Positions 14,669 through 22,146 of a stretch of DNA of 34,021 nt are shown here, one piece after another. The position numbers and the translations under genes were made by a program. The notes under the pieces were generated by a model. The model saw only the letters and a list, made by a program, of their open reading frames with translations, was not told the origin of the DNA and searched no databases. Origin of the DNA: Gemmatimonadota bacterium (GTDB lineage Bacteria > JAAXHH01); NCBI GenBank assembly GCA_009838645.1, contig VXRC01000040.1:1-34021 (forward strand). The letters run 5' to 3'. Each line of letters begins with the position of its first letter. Within the stretch, counting starts at the first letter, position 1.

Positions 14669-16477
14669 ATGGACCAGACAACTTACAACAAACAGGTCGA
14701 CGAGCGGGCCGACCGGGTCGTCCGGCACTGGTCGAAACGGGATGGCGGCGGTCTCTGGGACCTGAGCGCACACCTGGCGACGGGCATGGACGATGCCAAG
14801 GTCGTCGAAATCGTGCGTAAAGCGCTTTCGGACCAGACGGATGGATGGGGAGGCCGCCCCGCCGGCGGTCCGTTCCACGTTTATCCCTGCGGCGCGCTCA
14901 TCGCCCGGTGGCCCGACCGGCTGCCGGAGGAAGCCCTGGAGATCATCCGGGATTTCATGATGGACGGCGTCCTCGAGCGCGGCAACACGGAGAACCACTG
15001 GCTGATGTTCTACGTGGGCAACCTGCTGGCGGCGGAACGATGGCCGGACGCGAAGTGCATGTGGAACGGCCTGTCCGCGGAAGCCAACCGGGCCGAGGCC
15101 ATGCGCTGGATCTTGGGCATGATCGAGCGCACCGCCGTCAACGGCCACCACGAATACGACTCCCCCCAGTACCACGTGGAGCACATGGTGCCGATGATCA
15201 CCCTCGCGGACCACGCGGCCGACCCCCACCTGCGCCGCCAGGTCGAACAAGTGCTGTCCCTATACGTGGCGGACATGGCGCTGGAGTATTACTACGGATC
15301 CTGGGCGGGCGGTCACAGCCGCGAAGGCTACCGGGAGAACACCTGGCGGAAATCCGGTGCGATCTCCGCGCTGCAGTATCTGTACTTCGGCGACGAGGAA
15401 TTCGAACCGAAGCATCACGTCCATGGCTTCTGCATCCCGCCGGCCACGGCCGCCTACCGGCCCCCGGCCCTTTTCGCGGAGATGGCGGTGGACCGGTCCA
15501 CGGCCCATGTCGTCAAGAAGACCAAGGCGCCCAGGACGATCTACCGACGCGTGGAGCACGAGGCGCGGCCGGTCCGGAAGTACACGTATATGAGCCCATC
15601 CTTCGCCCTCGGGTCGTCGCAGCTGGGCCTTCCGGGCCCCGGGGCCGGACCCATCGACCTGATTTCATGGGACCTCACGTGGCGGGGAGAGAACCAGCAG
15701 GCCAAGATCTGCTGCAACCACCCCTATCGCAGCCCGGAACGGTTCAGCGCCTTTCTCGTGGGCTATCCGCAGCAAATCAGACGGCAGATCGGATCCGACA
15801 AGCCCTACCTGCAGTGGCCCGATCGGCTCTTCGGCGCATCGCCCTATGAAAGGATGATGCAGCACGAGGGCACCGTCATCGTCCTGTACAAGATCCCGCC
15901 GGACGACGAGGCGCCTTTCATCAACCTGTTCCTGCCCCGTTCGATCGGCTGGGTGGAACGCGACGGGTGGATCATGGGAGATACCGGCGCCGGCGCCTAT
16001 ATCGCCCTCTATCCGATCGGTCCCTACGCGTGGTCGGAAATCCGGGAAGAAGGGTCCATGCGCCACCTGGCGGCGAATCCAGACCAAATCGACGGCTGGC
16101 TCCTCAGGATCCCGGACGTGCATGGCGGACTGGTGCTTGAAGCCAGGGAGGCGGAAAGCGTGGAATCCTTCGAAGCGTTCTGCGCGCGCCGGGCTGCCTT
16201 ACCACCCGATCTGTCGGGATGGCCGGGGAGCGACCGCGTCGCCGTCGAGACGCTGGACGGAAACCAGATGGAGATGCACTTCGATGGTCAGCATGGTCAG
16301 CACAGGGTGGACGGCGAGGCCATCGACTACGACGCCTACCCGCTGTACGAGGCGCCCGGGGTGGACGCCCCTGCCGGAACGGGCAAGATGACGTTTCGCA
16401 AGGGGGACCAGGAAGTCAGCCTGGACTTCGGGGTCGACGCCTCGAAACCTCTCATGCCCATACGGGTCATCGGATAG
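14669..16477 (+). CDS. Uncharacterised 602-aa protein, possible toroid plus beta-sandwich
   Basis: I do not recognise this gene with certainty. Residues 1 to about 260 look alpha-helical, with repeated helical hairpins and aromatic/His-rich stretches (NHWLMFYVGNLLAAERW, NGHHEYDSPQYHVEHM, LEYYYGSWAGGHSREGY). From about 270 to the end the pattern is beta-rich (ISWDLTWRGENQQAKI, VIVLYKIPPDDEAPFINLF). An alpha-toroid followed by a beta-sandwich is the layout of heparinase II/III-type and alginate lyases, and the conserved-looking Tyr, His, Arg and Asn would suit such a site; this is inference only. No signal peptide is seen, so it would act in the cytoplasm. ATG 14669 lacks a Shine-Dalgarno; TTG 14630, overlapping the upstream gene, is the alternative. 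It follows the propeller gene by 22 bp. A two-copy 9-nt repeat (ATGGTCAGC) sits at 16284-16301. Confidence 0.75.
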   Translation: MDQTTYNKQVDERADRVVRHWSKRDGGGLWDLSAHLATGMDDAKVVEIVRKALSDQTDGWGGRPAGGPFHVYPCGALIARWPDRLPEEALEIIRDFMMDGVLERGNTENHWLMFYVGNLLAAERWPDAKCMWNGLSAEANRAEAMRWILGMIERTAVNGHHEYDSPQYHVEHMVPMITLADHAADPHLRRQVEQVLSLYVADMALEYYYGSWAGGHSREGYRENTWRKSGAISALQYLYFGDEEFEPKHHVHGFCIPPATAAYRPPALFAEMAVDRSTAHVVKKTKAPRTIYRRVEHEARPVRKYTYMSPSFALGSSQLGLPGPGAGPIDLISWDLTWRGENQQAKICCNHPYRSPERFSAFLVGYPQQIRRQIGSDKPYLQWPDRLFGASPYERMMQHEGTVIVLYKIPPDDEAPFINLFLPRSIGWVERDGWIMGDTGAGAYIALYPIGPYAWSEIREEGSMRHLAANPDQIDGWLLRIPDVHGGLVLEAREAESVESFEAFCARRAALPPDLSGWPGSDRVAVETLDGNQMEMHFDGQHGQHRVDGEAIDYDAYPLYEAPGVDAPAGTGKMTFRKGDQEVSLDFGVDASKPLMPIRVIG

Positions 16478-16594
16478 GCGGGCGCGACGACCAGGCCGAA
16501 GGCGCGACGGCTAGCCGCGTGCGGCGCCTCGCCGGTTACGCCTCGCCTAGCACGCTACGCCGCACCACGCACACCGGCACACGCCGCTTTCCGC

Positions 16595-17896
16595 TCATTC
16601 TTCCTCCAACCCGTCCCACGACACTTCCGCGCCAAGGGCGCGCAGGTTCTCCACGAAATTCGGATGGGCCCGGTTGATGGACTCCGCGCCGTTGATGACG
16701 CTGGTGCCCGGGATGCTCGCGGCGGTCATGTACAGGGCCACGGCTGCCCGGATGATGTAGGGCGCTTCCACGGTGGCCGGCTGAAGGGGACGGTTACCGA
16801 AGACGATGATGCGGTGGGGGTCGTTGATGACCGCGTGGGCACCGAACTTGACCAGTTCCGAGATCCAGAAGAAGGCGCCTTCGTACACCTTGTTCCAGAA
16901 CATGATCGATCCCTCGGCCCGGATGGCCAGGGGGATCATCAGGGGCAGGAGGTCGGCGGGCAGGTAGGGCCAGGGCGCGGCCTCGATCTTGGCCAGGATA
17001 TTGGACGTAAAGGGGTTCTCGATCCGGTGTGGCTGGCCGTTCCGCACCAGCGCGGTATCACCCTCGTATTCGATGGCTACGCCCAGTTTCCTGAAGCAGC
17101 GGTTGATCAGGTCGAAATGGTGGGGTATGGCCTGCTCGACCCGCACCTCGCCGCCCGTCATGGCGCCTACGGCCAGGAACGTCGTGATCTCGTGATGATC
17201 GGGCGTGATTTCCACCGTGCCGCCGCCGAGCCGGTCCACGCCCTGGATATGCAGGACATTCGCCCCGATGCCCTCGATTCGTGCCCCGAGGGTGTTGAGG
17301 AAGTGGCACAGGTCCTGCACGTTGGGCTCGCACGCCGCGTTGACCAGGGTCGATCGGCCCTCGCCCAGGACCGCGGCCATGATGAAGTTCTCCGTCCCGG
17401 TCACCGATACGTAATCCTGCCAGATCCGATCGCCCCGGAAACGGCCGTTCAGCTCGAATTCTATGGGATCTTCCGAAACGATGCGGCCTCCCAGCGCGCG
17501 CAGCAGTTCCACATGCGGGTCGATCTCCCGCACGCCGAGGGCGCATCCCTTGACGTTCGCGAAGCGGATGGACCGGGTTCGGTGCAGCAGGCCGGGCAGG
17601 AGGAGCAGGGCCGAGCGCATGCCTTCCGGCAGGGCCACCTCGCCGGTGTCGTCATGGAATCCGGCGTTGTTGACCTGAAGCGAACCGGCGTCCCGGTCCC
17701 AGTCGATCCGGGAACCCAGGGCCTCGAGGAACGTGACAATCTTCTGCACGTCGGTGATGTCCGGCACGTTCCGGATCGTCACCGTCTCGTCGGTCAGCAG
17801 GGTCGCGCAGAGAATGGGCAGTACGGCGTTCTTGTTGCCGGACGGAACGACCGTGCCGGTAAGGGGCTTTCCGCCTTCAACGATCAGACTGGCCAT
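16595..17896 (-). CDS. murA: MurA-like UDP-GlcNAc enolpyruvyl transferase, divergent
   Basis: A 433-aa EPT-family protein with the inside-out alpha/beta repeat fold; MurA transfers enolpyruvate from PEP to UDP-N-acetylglucosamine, the first committed step of peptidoglycan synthesis. Key positions retained: Lys22 (PSGNKNAVLPI), Arg94 (EGMRSALLLL), catalytic-loop Cys118 and Arg123 (KGCALGVREID), Asp315 (YLPADLLPL) and Arg409 (INRAHPNF). Departures from textbook MurA: the loop reads REIDPH rather than RPVDLH, the usual DLRA motif is IIRA at 381-384, and IDRGYE is INRAHP. It could be the sole MurA of this lineage or a second paralogue. The Cys predicts fosfomycin sensitivity of the fold, subject to those changes. 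ATG 17896 has AAGGA 6 nt upstream. It follows the 2H phosphoesterase gene by 67 bp. The 117-bp gap after its stop is rich in short GC palindromes but has no T-run. Confidence 0.85.
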   Translation of the reverse strand: MASLIVEGGKPLTGTVVPSGNKNAVLPILCATLLTDETVTIRNVPDITDVQKIVTFLEALGSRIDWDRDAGSLQVNNAGFHDDTGEVALPEGMRSALLLLPGLLHRTRSIRFANVKGCALGVREIDPHVELLRALGGRIVSEDPIEFELNGRFRGDRIWQDYVSVTGTENFIMAAVLGEGRSTLVNAACEPNVQDLCHFLNTLGARIEGIGANVLHIQGVDRLGGGTVEITPDHHEITTFLAVGAMTGGEVRVEQAIPHHFDLINRCFRKLGVAIEYEGDTALVRNGQPHRIENPFTSNILAKIEAAPWPYLPADLLPLMIPLAIRAEGSIMFWNKVYEGAFFWISELVKFGAHAVINDPHRIIVFGNRPLQPATVEAPYIIRAAVALYMTAASIPGTSVINGAESINRAHPNFVENLRALGAEVSWDGLEEE

Positions 17897-17963
17897 GGGG
17901 ATCCTTACAGATTCGATGAGTTATCGGGGTCTTCGGCAACCATGTTTGCGGCCCATGTTAATG

Positions 17964-18497
17964 CTAACCGAGTGCACAGGTAAACCGTTCCTTCACGGGG
18001 CGGAATTCAACCAGGCCGATCTCCTGGAACCGTCCCAAAATCGGTTGGAAGACCTCACGACCGTACGCGACGGCCGCGGTTACTTCGGCCTCCGACAGGT
18101 CGATGGCGACCGTACAGTGCGGCACCCAGTTGCCGGGCAGGTAGTAGCCCATGCCCACGTGATCGTGCTTCGAAAACACCTCGTGAAATCGCGCGTGGAC
18201 TGCCAATAGCCGGCGGGTAACCACGGGCGCCAGGAACACCACCCCTTCCTGTCCGGGGAAAGTCCCCAGGCTGCTCAAAGTGAAGTCAAACGGATCGATG
18301 GATCGCGCGAATTCGAGCAGTCGCTCCGGGAAACCGTTCGTATCGTAGCCGTCGCCATAGACCGCGAGTGAAACGTGAGGACGGGCACCGAGTTCCGACA
18401 ACGAAGGTTGCCCCAGTGCGGTGCCCAGACCGTCCCAGATTTCGCGAACGGTCCGGTCGCTCGCCTCATCGTAAAACAGTTCGATCGCGTAACCCAT
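17964..18497 (-). CDS. 2H phosphoesterase / LigT-like protein
   Basis: A 177-aa protein with the two His-Xaa-Ser/Thr motifs that define the 2H superfamily: HVSLAVY at residue 41 and HCTVAID at 127, separated by the usual 80-90 residues. Members include RNA 2',3'-cyclic phosphodiesterase (ThpR/LigT) and other cyclic phosphodiesterases; both His act as acid and base on a 2',3'-cyclic or 2'-5' bond. The N-terminus AIELFYDEASDRTVREIW is typical of the group annotated as 2'-5' RNA ligase family. No signal peptide; cytoplasmic. I chose ATG 18497 over the preceding TTG. There is no Shine-Dalgarno, and a promoter ends 6 nt upstream (18504-18531), so a leaderless mRNA is predicted. murA follows on the same strand 67 bp later and may share the transcript. 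Confidence 0.8.
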   Translation of the reverse strand: MGYAIELFYDEASDRTVREIWDGLGTALGQPSLSELGARPHVSLAVYGDGYDTNGFPERLLEFARSIDPFDFTLSSLGTFPGQEGVVFLAPVVTRRLLAVHARFHEVFSKHDHVGMGYYLPGNWVPHCTVAIDLSEAEVTAAVAYGREVFQPILGRFQEIGLVEFRPVKERFTCALG

Positions 18498-18503
18498 CAA
18501 ATC

Positions 18504-18531
18504 AAGATACGCATTGGACAGGTCAAGTCAA
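18504..18531 (-). promoter_or_regulatory. Sigma70-like promoter for the 2H gene, predicts leaderless mRNA
   Basis: Minus strand: -35 TTGACT (18526-18531), 16-nt spacer, -10 TATCTT (18504-18509). Six nt lie between the -10 and ATG 18497, so +1 should coincide with the start codon. Confidence 0.5.
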
Positions 18532-18605
18532 CCATACCGAAAAACAGCATCTACTGGTTAACTGACTCACCGACGACAGGTTGCTTCCGGCCCGTCTGCC
18601 CTTCC

Positions 18606-18634
18606 TTGACAGTCCGATTCCACCCGTCTATCTT
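18606..18634 (+). promoter_or_regulatory. Sigma70-like promoter for the enolase-superfamily gene
   Basis: Perfect -35 TTGACA (18606-18611), 17-nt spacer, -10 TATCTT (18629-18634), in the 263-bp divergent gap 18498-18760. The predicted leader to ATG 18761 is about 120 nt. Just downstream, CACTTGAA occurs twice 11 bp apart (18661-18668 and 18672-18679), a spacing that suits a protein binding one helix face. Confidence 0.6.
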
Positions 18635-18760
18635 CCTGAGACCTGTCCGATCCTGATTGTCACTTGAATACCACTTGAAGCACGCTAAGGATGCGGGCGT
18701 CCGGTCCCGTCAGACCTGCACCCTGAGCGTCCGGCACGCGGCCGTCCGGAGTCCTCCGCC

Positions 18761-19900
18761 ATGAAAATAACCGCCATCAAAACGTATGCCGGCACCTTCG
18801 GGAACCGCTCCCGGGGCCTGGTGAAGGTGGAGACGGACGAAGGGCTGTACGGCTGGGGCGAGGCCTACTCGGTGGGGCCGGACAAGTCCGTTGAACCGAT
18901 CGCCGATTACATCTTCGAGATGATCAAGGGAGAAGACCCCCGCCGCATCGAATACATCATGCTGAAGCTGTTCCAGCAGTTCCGTTTTCCGCCGGGCGGG
19001 ACGGGCCTGGCCGTCATGTCCGCCGTGGATCATGCCCTGTGGGATATCAGCGGCAAGGCGGCCGGGCTTCCCGTGTACATGCTCCTGGGCGGGACCGTCC
19101 GGGACCGGGTGCGGGTGTACCACGGCGTCGGCGGCAATGCGAATCAGGTCGCCGAACGGGCGCACGAACTGCACGAAGCATGGGGGTTCACGGCGTTCAA
19201 GACCAGCCCGTATCAGGTCGATATCGAAGCTGAACGCTGGGGCAGGGTCTGCAGCGCCGCCGCGCGGTTCTTCGAGGATGTACGCGCCGCCACGCCCGAC
19301 GGATGGGAGATCGCCTTCGATCCCCATGCCCGGATTTTCGAACCGATCAGGGCGCTGCAACTCGCCAACGCGCTGGCGCCTTACGACCCCTATTTCTACG
19401 AAGAGCCGCTTCGACCAGAGCACCTGCCCGCCTGGTCCCGGCTGCGGTCGCAGATTCAGGTCCCGCTGGCCACGGGCGAGTCGTTGTACACGCGCTTCGA
19501 GTTCCTCGAGCTCATGGCCGCGCAGGGCGCCGACATCATCCAGCCGGACGTCTGCGTGTGCGGCGGCCTGCTGGAGATGCGCAAGATCGCAGCCATCGCC
19601 GAGGCGCACTACGTCACCATCGCTCCGCACAATCCCATGGGACCCCTGGCCACCGCCGTGAACGTGCACTTCGCGGCGGCCACCCCGAATTTCAAGATCC
19701 TCGAGTACGTCCTGCCCGTGGGCACGGAATGGGAGCAGTGCATTATCGACCCCTATCTGCCCGAAGACGGGTACCTGCCGCTTCGCGATGCGCCCGGTCT
19801 CGGTATCGACGTGGATGAAGAAGTGGTGAAGGACAACGAGGTGGTGCACTGGCAGCGCACGTGTTACGTCCGTCCGGACGGGTCTACGGGGTATATCTGA
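18761..19900 (+). CDS. Mandelate racemase/enolase-superfamily acid-sugar dehydratase
   Basis: A 379-aa enolase-superfamily enzyme: an N-terminal alpha+beta capping domain (1 to about 120, VETDEGLYGWGEAYS) and a C-terminal TIM barrel. Barrel residues visible: Lys147 (AFKTSP), metal ligands Asp187 (FDPHAR, with His189), Glu214 (YEEPLRPEH) and Glu240 (ATGESLYTRFE), then Asp263 (IIQPDVCVCGG) and His290 (IAPHNPMGPLA). The DxH-type second strand and the APHNPxGPLA motif are those of the D-galactonate/mannonate dehydratase branch, which dehydrates sugar acids to 2-keto-3-deoxy acids with Mg2+. A broader acid-sugar dehydratase is as likely as DgoD itself. Upstream GGAG is about 10 nt from ATG 18761. 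It lies ahead of the PQQ dehydrogenase gene on the same strand, consistent with sugar oxidation followed by dehydration. Confidence 0.85.
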   Translation: MKITAIKTYAGTFGNRSRGLVKVETDEGLYGWGEAYSVGPDKSVEPIADYIFEMIKGEDPRRIEYIMLKLFQQFRFPPGGTGLAVMSAVDHALWDISGKAAGLPVYMLLGGTVRDRVRVYHGVGGNANQVAERAHELHEAWGFTAFKTSPYQVDIEAERWGRVCSAAARFFEDVRAATPDGWEIAFDPHARIFEPIRALQLANALAPYDPYFYEEPLRPEHLPAWSRLRSQIQVPLATGESLYTRFEFLELMAAQGADIIQPDVCVCGGLLEMRKIAAIAEAHYVTIAPHNPMGPLATAVNVHFAAATPNFKILEYVLPVGTEWEQCIIDPYLPEDGYLPLRDAPGLGIDVDEEVVKDNEVVHWQRTCYVRPDGSTGYI

Positions 19901-19917
19901 TCGATCGCGCGATCGAT
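19900..19917. repeat. 18-bp perfect palindrome at the dehydratase stop
   Basis: ATCGATCGCGCGATCGAT overlaps the TGA stop (19898-19900). It could form a 9-bp hairpin in the mRNA but no T-run follows. Next to it, GATGAG(G/A)AACATCGC is repeated at 19914 and 19957, and GCGATGT/ACATCGC could pair as a second small stem around 19950-19970. Confidence 0.6.
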
Positions 19918-19985
19918 GAGGAACATCGCACACTCGTTGAGACGTGCTGCGATGTGATGAGAAACATCGCGACGCAGATGAGACA

Positions 19986-19994
19986 TGCTACGAT
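19986..19994 (+). promoter_or_regulatory. Extended -10 candidate for the PQQ dehydrogenase gene
   Basis: TGCTACGAT matches the extended -10 form TGnTAnnnT. No clear -35 box is present. The expected start site, near 20001, falls inside the palindrome at 20000-20013. Confidence 0.3.
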
Positions 19995-19999
19995 ACAGT

Positions 20000-20013
20000 T
20001 GTACAATTGTACA
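20000..20013. promoter_or_regulatory. 14-bp perfect palindrome, operator candidate
   Basis: TGTACAATTGTACA, a perfect dyad in an AT-richer stretch 64 bp upstream of ATG 20077 and about 6 bp downstream of a -10 candidate. Position and symmetry suit a repressor operator. It shares TTGTAC half-sites with operators of some GntR-fold sugar repressors such as AraR; that likeness is only suggestive. Confidence 0.45.
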
Positions 20014-20076
20014 GTAGGTCATGACGGTATCGAATATACAGAAATCGATTCCACTTCGATAAGGGGAGAAACGCGT

Positions 20077-22143
20077 ATGAGTAAGTTGCGTCCAATTTGC
20101 GGAATGACGGGCATGACGGGTCCGGCCGGCCCGGCGAGACCAACGGGTCCGGCGGCCAGGACGGGTCTCGCAGGCATGACGGGATTGATGCTCACGGTCC
20201 TTTGCCTCGGCGCGTTGTCGTCCTGCGCGGGCGACGCCCTCCAGACCAGTGACGCCTTCCAGGTGGAGTGGCGCGCGTACGCCGGAGACCACGCGAGCAC
20301 CAAGTACGCGCCCATGGCCGTGATCGACCGGCAAAACGTGATGGACCTCGAGGTCGCGTGGCGCTGGGATTCCATCGATAACGCCATCCTGGAGGCGGAT
20401 TCGACCCTCCGGGTTTTCGTAAACGAGGCAACGCCGCTGAAGGTCGGCGGCGTGTTGTACACGAGTACGGCCCTGAGCCAGGTGGCGGCCATCGACGCGG
20501 CCACGGGGGAGACGATATGGTCGTTCGATCCAGGGACGTGGCAGGAGGGTACGCCCGCGAACGTGGGTTTCGTCCACCGCGGCGTGGCCTACTGGGAAGA
20601 GGGCGAAGACCGGCGCATCCTCTATGCCACGGGTGACGCCTGGCTCATCGCGCTGGACGCGGGAACGGGCGAACCGATCCCGGGCTTCGGCGACAACGGC
20701 CGCGTGGACCTGACGAAGGGCCTGCGCCGTCCGGTCGACCGGAGTCTCTACGCCGTTTCGAGTCCGCCGGCGATCGTCCGCGGGGTGGTCGTGGTGGGGG
20801 CGACGGTGCTGGATTCATTCGCCGTCGACCGGATGCCCGACGCGGCCATGCCGCCGGGCGACGTGCGCGGTTTCGACGTGCGGACGGGCGAACAGAAGTG
20901 GGTGTTCCAGACCATACCGCAGGAGGCTGAGTACGGCAACGATACCTGGCTGGACGAGTCCTGGATGACCGCGGGCAGCACGAACGTGTGGACGTGGATG
21001 AGCGCGGACGAGGAACTCGGCTACGTCTATCTGCCGGTCAGCACGCCCACCAACGACTTCTACGGCGGCCACCGGCCGGGCGACAACCTCTTCGCCGAGA
21101 GCCTGGTCTGCGTCGATGCCGAAACCGGCGAACGGGTCTGGCACTTCCAGACGGTGCATCACGGCATTTGGGACTACGATCTGCCCGCCGCGCCGATCCT
21201 GGTGGACATCACGGTGGACGGCCGAGAGATAGAAGCGGCGGTCCAGGTCACCAAACAGGGCTTCACCTTCGTCTTCGACCGGGTAACGGGCGAACCGGTC
21301 TGGCCGATCGAGGAACGGGAGACGCCGCCGTCCACTGTACCCGGAGAGACGGCCTCGCCTACGCAACCCTTCCCGATGAGACCGGTGGCCTTCGAGCGCC
21401 AGGGGCTGACGGAAGACGATCTCATCGATTTCACGCCCGAACTGCGCCAGGCGGCCTTGGACGCGATCGCGGAATACGACCATGGTCCGATTTTCACGCC
21501 GCCGACCACAAGAGGCGTGATCGCGGTGCCCGGACTGGTGGGCGGCGCGAGCTGGTCGGGGGCGGCGGTGAACCCGGAGACGGGGATGCTGTACGTGCCG
21601 TCCTACAGCCTGCCGGCCATCATGACCGTAAACGCGTCGGAGGAGGAGGACGCGCCGTATGCGTACACCGGCCGGTTCGCCTACGGACCCACCGTCATGG
21701 ACGGCCTGCCGGTGATCAAGCCGCCCTACGGCCGCATCACCGCCATCGACCTGAGCACGGGCGAGCACGTGTGGATGAGTCCGGTGGGCAGCGGACCCCG
21801 AAACCACCCGGCCCTGGAAGGCCTGGACCTGCCGGCCCTGGGGTGGGACCGCCGCACCTTTCCGCTGCTGACGCAGACCTTGCTGTTCGCCGCCCAGATG
21901 GGGATCGTGCTGGACCGGGAGGTGTCGGACCGCGGCAACGCCATGACCTACGATTCCGAGAGCAACGAGGCATTCCTGCGGGCCTTCGATCCGGATACGG
22001 GCGATCTGATCGCGGAAATCCCGCTACCCGGCAACGCGACGGGCAATCCCATGACCTACATGGTGGGTGCCAAGCAGTACATCGCCGTACCGATCGGCGG
22101 GGCGTCCGAAAGGGCGGAACTGGTGGTGTTGGGCCTGCCGTAA
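20077..22143 (+). CDS. PQQ-dependent dehydrogenase (quinoprotein), lipoprotein
   Basis: A 688-aa quinoprotein of the eight-bladed PQQ propeller family (glucose/alcohol dehydrogenase type). The start of the propeller shows W-x-AYAGDHASTKYAPM and NVMDLEVAWRW, and repeated blade ends DAATGETIW, DAGTGEPIP, RTGEQKWVF, DAETGERVWHFQ and LSTGEHVWMS carry the tryptophan-docking pattern. HHGIWDYDLPAAP and VTKQGFTFVFDRVTGEPVWP are highly typical. It would oxidise sugars or alcohols in the periplasm and pass electrons to the quinone pool. A hydrophobic segment ending LSSC gives a lipobox at Cys50. The signal peptide is unusually long because residues 9-37 are Gly-X-Y triplets from a 9-nt repeat. AAGGGGAG lies 9 nt before ATG 20077. 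No pqq biosynthesis gene or cytochrome is adjacent. It converges on the carbamoyltransferase gene with 3 bp between stops. Confidence 0.88.
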   Translation: MSKLRPICGMTGMTGPAGPARPTGPAARTGLAGMTGLMLTVLCLGALSSCAGDALQTSDAFQVEWRAYAGDHASTKYAPMAVIDRQNVMDLEVAWRWDSIDNAILEADSTLRVFVNEATPLKVGGVLYTSTALSQVAAIDAATGETIWSFDPGTWQEGTPANVGFVHRGVAYWEEGEDRRILYATGDAWLIALDAGTGEPIPGFGDNGRVDLTKGLRRPVDRSLYAVSSPPAIVRGVVVVGATVLDSFAVDRMPDAAMPPGDVRGFDVRTGEQKWVFQTIPQEAEYGNDTWLDESWMTAGSTNVWTWMSADEELGYVYLPVSTPTNDFYGGHRPGDNLFAESLVCVDAETGERVWHFQTVHHGIWDYDLPAAPILVDITVDGREIEAAVQVTKQGFTFVFDRVTGEPVWPIEERETPPSTVPGETASPTQPFPMRPVAFERQGLTEDDLIDFTPELRQAALDAIAEYDHGPIFTPPTTRGVIAVPGLVGGASWSGAAVNPETGMLYVPSYSLPAIMTVNASEEEDAPYAYTGRFAYGPTVMDGLPVIKPPYGRITAIDLSTGEHVWMSPVGSGPRNHPALEGLDLPALGWDRRTFPLLTQTLLFAAQMGIVLDREVSDRGNAMTYDSESNEAFLRAFDPDTGDLIAEIPLPGNATGNPMTYMVGAKQYIAVPIGGASERAELVVLGLP
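20101..20190 (+). repeat. 9-nt tandem repeat array encoding Gly-X-Y triplets
   Basis: Ten 9-nt units in frame (GGAATGACG, GGCATGACG, GGTCCGGCC, GGCCCGGCG and variants). They encode collagen-like triplets GMT-GMT-GPA-GPA-RPT-GPA within the N-terminal region of a lipoprotein signal peptide. Confidence 0.7.
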
Positions 22144-22146
22144 GGG

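Noticed and set aside
16478-16594. Terminator or REP-like element between the 602-aa gene and murA
   Set aside because: Short palindromes such as CGGCTAGCCG are present, but no T-run and no second copy in the window.
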